The notes: generated by a model not told the origin, from the sequence alone. A stretch of DNA of 8,285 bases from GCA-003244245 sp035714625 (GCA_035714625.1 DASTLT010000012.1:1-8285), one strand, 5' to 3'. Counted from the stretch's first letter, positions 1-6,394 are shown. Made by a program: numbers and translations.

Positions 1-785
1 GCTGTTCACACGCGCCACGAACGCGCGGAACAAGGCCGTGACCGACCTGGCGTGGCTGACGTCGACGCTGGGGTGACGCATCGGCGCGAACGTAAAATGG
101 CGGAGCGGGAACGGGGTGCATGATCGTCCAGGCGGTCCCACCTACCGTGATCGCGCAGCAGAAGTAGGTGTGGTTGGAGCTGGGTGGGGCGTCGAGCAGC
201 ACCATCGGGTCGTTCTTGCGGTGCGCGAGGTCGATCGGTCCGTTGGACTCCGCGAGGTGGTGTCCGGCCGGGATAGCGGCTCTCGGCGGCAGATGCGCGA
301 GGGTGACCGACCTCCACGTGGGACGAGGTCGAGGTCATACATGATCGCGAGGTCGAGCTCGCCGCTCTCCAGGCCCCTGCTCATCTGGTCTTGGGTGTTC
401 TCGTGGACCTCAACCCGGGCGTCGGGGTGAGCCTTCGTGAACTCACTGATCAGGACCGGGAGGACGGTGGGCGCGAGCGACGGGTAGCACCCGATGCGGA
501 AAGGCCGGAGACCCCCCGCTCCTCCCTCGCGTCCGCATCGAGCTCCGAAGCGTGGTGCAGGAGAAACTTCGCCCTTGCGCGGACCACTTTGCCGGTCGGA
601 GTGAGGCTGACGCCCTTCGCCTTGCGCCGTCTCAACAGCTCGGTCTGCAGCGAGCGCTCGAGCTCAGGGGCGGCGGCTGACAGCGCGGATGGGGAGATGT
701 GGAGCTTCTCGGCAGCACCGCTGATCGTGCCCGCCTCCGCCACAGCGATGAAAGCGGCCCGCTGGTTCATCGTGAACGCGGGCAC
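1..785 (-). pseudogene. LysR-family transcriptional regulator, frameshifted and internally deleted
   Basis: Decayed LysR-type regulator read right to left. The N-terminal winged helix-turn-helix is intact from about 770 (ATG) or 785 (GTG) to about 505, with the family core AEAGTISGAAEKLHISPSAL and the following SLTPTGKVV. Near 495-510 the frame shifts by one base, since the expected G-P-F-R-I-G-C-Y-P-S entry into the effector domain continues in another frame to about 319 (ESGELDLAIMYDLDLVP). A second shift at about 313-320 moves it to a third frame: VTLAHLPPR, IPAGHHLAES, then DPMVLLDAPPSSNHTYF near 200. After that the similarity is lost, except for a GC3-rich stretch at 1-78 (ARSVTALFRAFVAR) that could be the LysR C-terminus after an internal loss of roughly 100 codons. 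No upstream Shine-Dalgarno decides the start. Family assignment is secure and loss of function is nearly certain, unless the frameshifts are sequencing errors. The regulated genes are unknown. Confidence 0.85.
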
Positions 786-917
786 GCGCCCTGGGCCTTG
801 GCACCCTCCTGACGCTATGCGTCGAGGCCGTCGCGCCACCAGCGGCAGCACGACCTTCTCAGCACGTCTGTCAGTCCTCTTGTCGGCGCCAGTCCATCCT
901 CCCGCGTTCGGACGGCA
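786..917. other. Spacer between LysR remnant and truncated zwf
   Basis: No gene is supported here. On the minus strand AGGAGG occurs at about 806-811, but it lies about 20 bases from the GTG at 785, too far to decide the LysR start. No convincing hairpin terminator or promoter is seen. The stretch probably contains sequence moved in when the 3' half of zwf was lost. Confidence 0.3.
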
Positions 918-1547
918 TCACGGAGCGGAGCGATACCGCGCCCATGGTGTCCCTACCGGGCCGGTGACGCGGTGAATTCGGACGTCGCCCAAGTACTTGG
1001 CGTGGAAGTGGTCAACACGGAACACAGCCTGCTCGCCTGAGGCGCCCGGGACCGTGGCCAGCAGCTCGTTGAGCGCGACCGCGCTGGCAAGGTCCTCGCC
1101 GAAGGGCTTCTCCAGCACGATCCGGCTGCCCGACGGCAGGCCGACCGCGCCGAGGGCGCTCACCGCCACGGGGAACACGCCCGGTGGCAGCGCGAGGTAG
1201 GCCGCGACCGGACGAGCCGCGGCAGCACCGTCGTCCGCTGCGGTGACGGCGGCGGCGACGCTCGCCAGGTTGTCGAAGTCGATCCGCCGGTAGTGCACCG
1301 CGCGCCGCAGCGCCTCCCGCGCCGAGGTGGGCACGTCGGGCGCGTGCTCGTCCAGGCGCTCGACCGCATGCCGACGAAACCGCTCGTCGTCCCAGTCCTC
1401 GGGGGCAGCGGCGACGACGGTGAACCGGCCGGGTAGCACGCGGGCGGCGTGCAGCCGGGCCAGTGCGGGCAGCACGTACCGTCCGACGAGGTCCCCGGTC
1501 GCCCCGAACAGCACCAGCTTCCCGATCATCGTGTTTGTCACACTCAC
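918..1547 (-). pseudogene. zwf: Glucose-6-phosphate dehydrogenase, N-terminal fragment
   Basis: Glucose-6-phosphate dehydrogenase oxidises glucose 6-phosphate to 6-phosphogluconolactone with NAD(P)+, the entry of the oxidative pentose phosphate pathway in the cytosol. The 209-residue frame has the Rossmann nucleotide motif LFGATGDL (residues 13-20), IVLEKPFGEDLASA (143-156) and the start of the substrate motif, FRVDH (176-180). Normal length is about 460-510 residues. Here homology stops after HAK (about residue 184, near base 1000), where the canonical T-V-Q-N would follow, and an unrelated tail runs to a stop. The whole C-terminal domain, with the catalytic-base histidine of the QNH motif, is missing. 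The GTG start at 1547 overlaps the GH15 stop by 4 bases (GTGA), so the gene was translationally coupled to GH15. An ATG at 1529 is the alternative start. It is probably inactive. The truncation is not at the window edge, so it is real unless the assembly is faulty. Confidence 0.88.
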
Positions 1548-3337
1548 CTGCTCAGGTCCACGTCGGCTCGGCCAGCCGGCGCTGCCGACAGGTGCCGGGC
1601 GGTGTTGATGAGCCCGACGTGGCTGAACGCCTGCGGGGTGTTCCCCAGGTGTCGCCCGGTCGCCGGGTCGTACTCCTCAGCGAGCAGGCCCACGTCGTTG
1701 CGCAGGTCCAGCAGCCGCTCGAACAGCTCGCGCGCGGCCCGTCGCCGGCCGGTGCCGTGCAGGGCGTCGGCCAGCCAGAAGCTGCAGGCCAGGAACGCGC
1801 CCTCCGCACCGGGCAGGCCGTCACCACCGTCGGCGCCGGTGCGGTAGCGCAGCACGAACCCGTCCTCGACCAGTTCGCGGGCGACGGCGTCGACGGTGCC
1901 GACGATGCGCGGGTCATCCCAGGGCAGGAAACCGACCTGCGGCAGCAGCAGCAGGGCGGCGTCGAGCCCGGACGAGCCGTAGGACTGGGTGAACGTCCCC
2001 CGGCCCGGGTCGTAGCCGCGCTCGCACACCTCGGCGTGGATGGTGTCGCGCAGCGCCCGCCAGCGGTCCACCGGGCCGTCGGCGCCATAGCGCTCCGCCG
2101 CCTCGACCGCGCTGGACAGCCCCGCCCAGGCCATCACCTTCGAGTGGACGAAGTGCCGGCGCGGGCCGCGCACCTCCCACAGCCCGTTGTCCGGATCCCG
2201 CCAGTGGCCCTCCAGGAAGTCCAGCACCGCCTTCTGCAGGTCCCAGGCGTCGGCGAAGGGCGCGAGCCCGGCCCGGCGGGCCACGTGTAGACCGGTGAGG
2301 ACCTCGCCGTACACGTCGAGCTGGAACTGGTCGGAGGCTGCGTTGCCGACCCGCACCGGCGCCGAGCCCTCGTAGCCGGCCAGCCACGGCAGCTCGTACT
2401 CGGGCAGCCGGTGCGTGCCGTCCAGCCCGTACATGATCCGCAGGTCGGCCGGGTCGCCGGCGACGGCCCGCAGCAGCCACTCCCGCCACGCGCCGGCCTC
2501 GTGCAGGTACCCGGTGCTGATCAGGGCCTGCAGGGTCAGCACGGCGTCACGCAGCCAGCAGTAGCGGTAGTCCCAGTTCCGGACCCCGCCGATCTCCTCG
2601 GGCAACGAGGTCGTCGCCGCTGCGGCGATGCCGCCGGTGGCCGCGTACGTCAGACCCTTCAGGGTCACCACCGACCGGCGCACGGCGTCCTGCCACCCGC
2701 CCTCGTAGCGGCACTGCGCCCCCCACTGCGCCCAGAACGCCTCGCTCTGCGCGACCTCCTCGACGCCGGCGAGGAACTCCGGCCGCGGATGCCATGACGG
2801 CGCGTGGGTCAGCACGAACGCGGTCCGGTCCCCGCCCGACACGACGAACTCGGCGCTCGCCGCGCCGTCGCCCCGCAACGGTACCGGGCTGCGCAGCCAC
2901 ACCGCGTGCGGTCCGGCCACCGCGGCCAGCAGGCCATCCTCGTTGCGGACCCACGGCGGGAGCCGACCATAATCGAAACGCAGGCGCAGCTCGCTGTGCA
3001 TCCTGACGCGCCCCGAGACTCCCTCCACCACCCGCACCACGTCGGTCGCGTCGGTGCGCATCGGCATGCAGTCCACGACGCGCACCGCGCCGTCGCCGGT
3101 CTCCCACTCCGTCTCCAGCACCAGCGAGTCACCGCGGTATCGGCGACGCGTGCACACCCCAACTCCGGCCGGGGCCAGCAGCCAGCGGCCCGCCCGCTCC
3201 GTGTCGAGCAATGCGGCGAAGACCGCCGGGGAGTCGAAGTCGGGCAGGCACAACCAATCCATGGAACCGTCCCGACCCACCAACGCGGCGGTCCGCAGGT
3301 CCCCGATCATCGCGTAGTCCTCGACCGGTGACGGCAT
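1544..3337 (-). CDS. Glycoside hydrolase family 15 protein (trehalase/glucoamylase type)
   Basis: Intact 597-residue GH15 hydrolase, full length for the actinobacterial clade that includes the characterised mycobacterial GH15 trehalase. GH15 enzymes are inverting exo-acting alpha-glucosidases that release glucose. Visible landmarks: the N-terminal signature VEDYAMIGDLRTAALVGRDG (residues 5-24) followed by DWLCLP, an N-terminal beta-sandwich region, then the (alpha/alpha)6 barrel with NWDYRYCWLRDA (254-265). Two acidic motifs likely hold the catalytic pair: GLWEVRG (Glu388, candidate general acid) and LLAEEYDP (Glu554/555, candidate base). NTPQAFSHVGL (566-576) is the conserved closing motif. 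No signal peptide is seen, so it is probably cytosolic and acts on trehalose or maltodextrin. The ATG at 3337 sits 3 bases after a TGA, the same TGA-NNN-start layout found at the duplicate at 3928. It overlaps truncated zwf by 4 bases. Family is certain, substrate inferred. Confidence 0.95.
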   Translation of the reverse strand: MPSPVEDYAMIGDLRTAALVGRDGSMDWLCLPDFDSPAVFAALLDTERAGRWLLAPAGVGVCTRRRYRGDSLVLETEWETGDGAVRVVDCMPMRTDATDVVRVVEGVSGRVRMHSELRLRFDYGRLPPWVRNEDGLLAAVAGPHAVWLRSPVPLRGDGAASAEFVVSGGDRTAFVLTHAPSWHPRPEFLAGVEEVAQSEAFWAQWGAQCRYEGGWQDAVRRSVVTLKGLTYAATGGIAAAATTSLPEEIGGVRNWDYRYCWLRDAVLTLQALISTGYLHEAGAWREWLLRAVAGDPADLRIMYGLDGTHRLPEYELPWLAGYEGSAPVRVGNAASDQFQLDVYGEVLTGLHVARRAGLAPFADAWDLQKAVLDFLEGHWRDPDNGLWEVRGPRRHFVHSKVMAWAGLSSAVEAAERYGADGPVDRWRALRDTIHAEVCERGYDPGRGTFTQSYGSSGLDAALLLLPQVGFLPWDDPRIVGTVDAVARELVEDGFVLRYRTGADGGDGLPGAEGAFLACSFWLADALHGTGRRRAARELFERLLDLRNDVGLLAEEYDPATGRHLGNTPQAFSHVGLINTARHLSAAPAGRADVDLSR

Positions 3338-3340
3338 CGG

Positions 3341-3472
3341 TCAGACCAGCCGCTCAGGTCATCGCAAAAAGGACCCACACAACCTGGTGGGCAGGTTGCT
3401 GACCCGCCCGATGATCACGAATCCTCTGCGGACGAAACCACGCGCGAGGGCGTACCGACGAAGACTTATCAC
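3341..3472 (-). pseudogene. PspC-domain protein remnant (left copy of the duplication)
   Basis: Eroded second copy of the PspC gene at 3932-4114. Bases 3403-3449 align without gaps to 3987-4033 with about 34 of 47 identities, matching the membrane-entry segment (here RGFVRRGFVIIG, intact copy RGLVRILFVVFG). The 12-base string CGAGGGCGTACC occurs at both 3445-3456 and 4086-4097. Between these two blocks this copy lacks about 55-60 bases that encode the GKWIAGVCAALADRF core, which shifts the frame. A short open frame from GTG 3472 to TGA 3359 (37 codons) happens to stay open. Farther on, a TGA at 3341-3343 lies 3 bases before the GH15 start, exactly as in the right-hand copy. It is not expected to make a PspC domain. 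Confidence 0.7.
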
Positions 3473-3478
3473 ACGGCA

Positions 3479-3703
3479 GTGATACCCCATCGGCGCGGCC
3501 CCACCCCTGACGTCGTCGCGGCCGACCTCGTCGGCAACGGCTACCGCCTCGGTTACGCGCAGGTGCCCGCGCCCGGCCCGGTCACGACGCCGCAGGAGGC
3601 AGGGTCAACGTCACCGGAACTCGCGGATCGCACGGGTGGTCCGCAGCGAACAGGCCGAGCGGCGGCACGCGATGCTCGAGGTCGTCAGCGCCGCTGCAGT
3701 CAA
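3479..3703 (+). pseudogene. Unrecognised coding remnant, frameshifted
   Basis: Two adjoining plus-strand segments have the G/C-rich third positions typical of real genes here but lie in different frames. The first, about 3509-3600, encodes VVAADLVGNGYRLGYAQVP and continues with APGPVTT. The second, about 3624-3700, encodes RIARVVRSEQAERRHAMLE then VVSAAAVK. A one-base frameshift near 3605-3625 would join them into a small, partly charged helical protein. I do not recognise the family. No ribosome binding site is visible before 3479. It lies between the two halves of the PspC-GH15 duplication and may be debris carried in by it. The evidence is codon bias only. Confidence 0.3.
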
Positions 3704-3786
3704 AGGGCGACGGCGTAGAGCGGCGTCATCGTGCGGCCGTCGGCGGTGAACCGGAACCGGTGGCCGAGCAGGTGACAGCGCAGCAC
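3700..3786 (-). pseudogene. N-terminal stub of a small conserved actinobacterial protein
   Basis: A GTG at 3786 opens 28 codons beginning V-L-R-C-H-L-L-G-H-R-F-R-F-T-A-D-G-R-T-M and ending in a TGA at 3700. The pattern C-x-LLGHR(Y/F)RF...G.TM resembles the start of small (about 60-75 residue) uncharacterised actinobacterial proteins, which then normally carry a C-x3-C-like cysteine cluster and a YAT..A..YA segment. Here the chain ends just after TM with PLYAVAL, so the cysteine-containing middle appears deleted. The family match is from memory of sequence style and unverified. The fragment overlaps the plus-strand remnant by 4 bases. Confidence 0.4.
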
Positions 3787-3879
3787 ATTGATAATTGTCC
3801 ACGGTGCTACCTGGCTGAAGGGTAGCCGAGCGGTCATCGGGAGCGTGGTGCAGCCTCGTCCGCATGCGGTATCTGGTCG

Positions 3880-3928
3880 CCGTCCGCAGGTCCTCGATTA
3901 TCCCGTAGTCCTCGGTCGGCGGCGGCAC
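3880..3928 (-). pseudogene. GH15 N-terminal fragment (right copy of the duplication)
   Basis: GTG 3928 opens V-P-P-P-TEDYGIIEDLRTA, clearly the same N-terminus as the intact GH15 at 3337 (MPSPVEDYAMIGDLRTA). Nucleotide similarity is high over the first ~17 codons and stops abruptly near 3880. Beyond that the open frame continues to 3611 with unrelated sequence, so the remaining ~580 codons of this GH15 copy are gone. The start lies 3 bases after the PspC stop (TGA 3932-3934), as in the left copy. No catalytic residues remain. Confidence 0.8.
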
Positions 3929-3931
3929 TGC

Positions 3932-4114
3932 TCAGACCTTCGGAATGATGATCCACAGGATGATGTACGCCAGCTCCCCGGCTCCGACCAGCCCGAAGAC
4001 CACGAACAGGATACGGACGAGGCCGCGCGAGAGACGGAACCGATCGGCCAGGGCCGCGCAGACTCCGGCGATCCACTTTCCTTCACGAGGGCGTACCAGG
4101 CGACTAGTCACCAT
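3932..4114 (-). CDS. Small PspC-domain membrane protein
   Basis: Complete 60-residue PspC-domain protein, with ATG at 4114. A longer open frame to 4195 exists but its extra N-terminus is not PspC-like. The domain runs through the protein: RPREGKWIAGVCAALADRF (residues 8-26) is the conserved R..K.IAGVC.ALA core, then LVRILFVVFGLVG (32-44) and ELAYIILWIIIPKV (47-60) form the hydrophobic C-terminal membrane segment ending in the usual W-x-x-x-P. PspC proteins are inner-membrane partners of envelope-stress or GTPase systems in some bacteria. The role of short stand-alone actinobacterial forms is not established. It once preceded a GH15 gene by 3 bases, of which only the first codons remain. A broken paralogue lies at 3341-3472 and a possible further remnant just upstream at 4130-4190. 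No good Shine-Dalgarno is seen before the ATG. Confidence 0.82.
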   Translation of the reverse strand: MVTSRLVRPREGKWIAGVCAALADRFRLSRGLVRILFVVFGLVGAGELAYIILWIIIPKV

Positions 4115-4415
4115 CGCACCGTAATACCCGGATGGCACCGAATCACGCAGACTCCGGTGATCCGGTGTTCCGCTTCGGCGCGATGGGGGATCCACCGGTC
4201 TGGTGGCTGCTTGTGGCGCGTCGCCGCAAGCGGATCGTGAAGGTCAAGGCCGGCTACGTCGCCAGGTCGCCCGCATCGCCGATTGCGGGTAACCGCAGAC
4301 ACTGTCGGGACCTCGCCTGAGCGTGAGCGCTATCACCTGCGAGTCCCGCCGACCGTCCGTACGGTGAGGCCTACGTGCCCGCGGGCCAGCCCGTCGCAGA
4401 ACCGGGAGCCTCGCA
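4115..4415. other. Gene-free stretch with a possible third PspC trace
   Basis: No intact gene is supported. Bases 4146-4163 match 4057-4074 inside the PspC gene at 17 of 18 positions in the same orientation. On the minus strand the local translation R-I-T-G-V-C lines up with W-I-A-G-V-C of PspC, hinting at a third tandem remnant. A short inverted repeat ACCGT-CCGT-ACGGT lies at about 4352-4365. Its 5-base arms are too short to call a terminator. No riboswitch recognised. Confidence 0.35.
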
Positions 4416-4523
4416 ATGGACGTGCCTGCCGTTGTCTGGTGGCTGACGATTGTCGGAATCCAGCACCAACGCGGGCGGAGTTCAGCGGGAGGCGCTTACC
4501 CGGCGAACTCTCGAACCGGGTGA
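4416..4523 (+). pseudogene. N-terminal stub of a TerC-family membrane protein (tentative)
   Basis: ATG 4416 is preceded at 7 bases by GGGAG (4404-4408), a good ribosome binding site. The first 15 codons read M-D-V-P-A-V-V-W-W-L-T-I-V-G-I, which resembles the MDVP.WVW..TI start of actinobacterial TerC integral membrane proteins (full length about 300-380 residues, implicated in tellurite resistance or manganese efflux). After residue 15 the chain turns hydrophilic (QHQRGRSS...) and stops at 4523, so only the first half-helix remains. The 3' end overlaps the convergent SMP-30 stop region by 28 bases. The match is short, so the family call is tentative. The alternative is a chance small ORF with a good RBS. 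Confidence 0.4.
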
Positions 4524-5344
4524 CCAGTCACCCCGACGACCGCTCGAAACAATGATCCCGCCAATGGGTCCATCCCTGGCTCGAGGCCTTCTCGTGACGT
4601 GGTGATGAACATCTGGTCCAGATGGGGACCGCCGAAAGTGCAGGCGGTGACTTTTCTGGTGGGCAGCTCGATCACCCCATCGAGCACGCCATCAGGGGTG
4701 TAACGCCACACTGCACCGCCGCCGAAGAGCGCCACCCAGACGCCGCCTTGCTCGTCGACGGTCAAGCCGTCGGGACGGCCGGTCTCAGCTGGTACCACTG
4801 CGAACGGACGCCGCCCAGTCAATCCAGAGTCCCGGTCATAGTCGAAGACGTCAATGCGGTGGGTAGCTGTGTCATTATAGTAGGCGAAGGCATTGTCTGG
4901 GCTCCACTCCAGTCCGTTCGAAACGGTGACATGCTCCAACACCACGCGCACGGAGCCGTCCGGATCAAGCCGGTACAGCGCACCAGCACCGAGCTGTTGA
5001 TCATAGGCCATTGAACCGCAGTAGAAGCGACCGTCGGGATCGCAGCCTCCCTCGTTCATGCGCACGTGATCATCAATCCACAGCTCGTCCAGGTACGTGA
5101 GCGTCTCGTCGGTGTCTTCCAGCGCGAAGCCCCGCTCAACGCCAATGACCGCACCGCCCTGACGGCGAGGTCGAATAGCGGCGGCGACGCTGCCGACGTG
5201 GCGCCGATTGATCGTGCCGTCGTCCGCCAGGGACAGTACGTCACCGGCCAACATGTCTACCCAACGCAGGCCACCCCACCGCATCGACCAGACCGGCCCC
5301 TCACCGTGGTAAGCCACTGGGTCGGTTACTTGTTCAGCCCGCAT
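4496..5344 (-). CDS. SMP-30/gluconolactonase/LRE family protein
   Basis: Intact 282-residue six-bladed beta-propeller of the SMP-30/gluconolactonase family, which hydrolyses sugar or other lactones using a divalent metal ion, probably in the cytosol since there is no signal peptide. The ATG at 5344 is fixed by AGGAGG (5352-5357 on the complement), 7 bases upstream. The frame is open to 5476 but the extra residues do not look like the family. Metal ligands are all present: Glu15 in HGEGPVW, Asn143 in SNGLEWSPD and Asp192 in GRPDGLTVDEQGGVWVA. The substrate-loop R-x-N is Arg95-Asn97 in VRMNEGGCDPDGRFYCGSM. Length is normal for the family. It is divergent from the broken sugar-porter MFS gene at 5578, so the pair was probably one uptake/lactone-hydrolysis unit. 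Exact substrate cannot be read from sequence. The family has many annotations (gluconolactonase, regucalcin, xylono- or arabinolactonase). Confidence 0.93.
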   Translation of the reverse strand: MRAEQVTDPVAYHGEGPVWSMRWGGLRWVDMLAGDVLSLADDGTINRRHVGSVAAAIRPRRQGGAVIGVERGFALEDTDETLTYLDELWIDDHVRMNEGGCDPDGRFYCGSMAYDQQLGAGALYRLDPDGSVRVVLEHVTVSNGLEWSPDNAFAYYNDTATHRIDVFDYDRDSGLTGRRPFAVVPAETGRPDGLTVDEQGGVWVALFGGGAVWRYTPDGVLDGVIELPTRKVTACTFGGPHLDQMFITTSREGLEPGMDPLAGSLFRAVVGVTGHPVREFAG

Positions 5345-5577
5345 GATTGCGCCTCCTCTGCCTGCACACCATCCAAGCCTTGCGTCGGTGCGACTGTCCA
5401 CCCCCCCAACCCATTCCGGCAGTAGGAGGCGGACCTGCTGAGTGAACTGTTTCCGTGCACGCTCAGCGGCATGCACGCCTAACGATCCAGCCGAAGATCA
5501 CCCGTGGACGATCCAGGTAGCGGCAGGGGGGTTTAGGCTTTAGGGACCGGCGTAGGCAGCGGTTGGGAGGCGCGGCC
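5345..5577. promoter_or_regulatory. Divergent intergenic region with direct repeats
   Basis: Shared upstream region of the SMP-30 gene (minus) and MFS gene (plus). It holds ACGATCCAG twice in direct orientation (5482-5490 and 5508-5516, 26 bp apart) and TGCACGC twice (5456-5462 and 5472-5478). These could be operator half-sites for a regulator of the divergent pair, but no -35/-10 pair is convincing. A good ribosome binding site, GGGAGG (5565-5570), serves the MFS ATG at 5578. The SMP-30 site is at 5352-5357. Confidence 0.35.
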
Positions 5578-6145
5578 ATGGCGGTGTTGACCTCGGCGAA
5601 CGTTCGGTACGTCACTCTGGTAGCCGCGGGGGCTGCCCTGGGCGGGTTTCTCTTCGGTTTCGACGCCTCCACGATGAACGCGGCGATCCCTGGCTTCCGC
5701 GCGACGCTGGGGCTCGGTGCCAGGACGGTCGGTTTCGTCGCGGTGATCGCGCTGATCGGCTGCGCGGTCGGGGCGTGGTTCGCAGGCCCGGTGTCGACGC
5801 GGCTGGACCGCAACCGGGTCATGCTCATCGCGGGCACCGGCATCACGGTTGGATCGTTGGCCGCCGCGCTCAGCAACCAGGTGGTGCTGACGGGTCTGGC
5901 CCGACTGGGGGTCGGCTTGGGCATCGGCGCCGCGAGCGCCGTGGTCCCCGCCTATCCGCGGCCGGCTTGGATCACTGTGGCAGTTCGCCATCGTCATCGG
6001 TCAGCTCCTCGGCCTGCTGTCGGGTTACGGCATCGCGTGGTGGGCCGGCGCGGAGGCGGCTCTTATGCCGTGGGGCGGCGCCGCCTGGCGCTGGATGTTT
6101 GTCGTGGTGGCCATCCTCGCGACGGCTTACCATGGTGTTCGGTAA
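5578..6145 (+). pseudogene. Sugar-porter MFS transporter, frameshifted and truncated
   Basis: Sugar-transporter subfamily MFS permease for sugar:H+ symport in the cytoplasmic membrane. ATG 5578 follows GGGAGG by 7 bases. Residues 1-126 are in frame: first helix with ALGGFLFGFDASTMNAAIPG (20-39), the motif-A loop GPVSTRLDRNRVM (70-82) and LARLGVGLGIGAAS...VVPAY (107-126), the first half of the family's P-x-Y-x-x-E...R-G signature. At 5956 the frame breaks. The signature resumes one frame over with RGRLGSLWQFAIVIGQLLG, then helices to AAWRWMFVVVAILATAY, and a stop at 6143-6145. Nine residues are normally present between Y and RG and only one base remains, consistent with a 26-bp deletion. The second six-helix half (about 250 residues) is absent. 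Non-functional unless the sequence is wrong. Its intact neighbour SMP-30 is divergent. Confidence 0.88.
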
Positions 6146-6394
6146 CTCGTCGGGCAAAGTGTGGAAACTCGTGCAGCGATCGATCCAGACTGCCGGTCTT
6201 GTCGTCGTGCCCGAGGCGCTCGTAGTGCTTGATAAGGGACAACGCTCCGTCAAGGGTCTTGTCTCTGGCTTTGAGCATGTCGCGACTCTGGATCTCGTCA
6301 TCACTATGCGTTCAAGCGCAGGTGATGCGCCCGAACTGCGGGATGTATCGGAAAACGAGGTAGCCCAAGCCACAAGTGAACTCGCTCGCCGCGG
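6146..6394. other. Unexplained stretch downstream of the MFS remnant
   Basis: Both strands are open over parts of this stretch and neither is clearly a gene. The minus strand carries from about 6278 MLKARDKTLDGALSLIKHY then ERLGHDDKTGSLDRSLHEF, a soluble, charged, helix-like peptide. The plus strand reads GLVVVPEALVVLDKGQRS. Third-position G+C is mixed on both strands, unlike the intact genes nearby. I do not recognise either product. No terminal inverted repeats or transposase motifs were found that would make this an insertion sequence. Confidence 0.25.

Noticed and set aside
391..975. 194-codon plus-strand open frame over the LysR remnant
   Set aside because: Antisense to clear LysR helix-turn-helix coding sequence, with no family features of its own.
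1463..2290. 275-codon plus-strand open frame
   Set aside because: Antisense to the well-supported GH15 gene and without any recognisable motif.
3338..4195. Insertion sequence or transposon as cause of the repeated blocks
   Set aside because: The repeated units are direct copies of PspC and GH15 coding sequence. No transposase, terminal inverted repeat or target-site duplication is visible.
4283..4415. Manganese (yybP-ykoY) riboswitch before the TerC-like stub
   Set aside because: The conserved loop sequences of that riboswitch are not seen. Only a 5-base-arm inverted repeat is present.
5345..5476. N-terminal extension of the SMP-30 protein to 5476
   Set aside because: AGGAGG placed 7 bases before the ATG at 5344 fixes the start, and the extra residues do not match the family.
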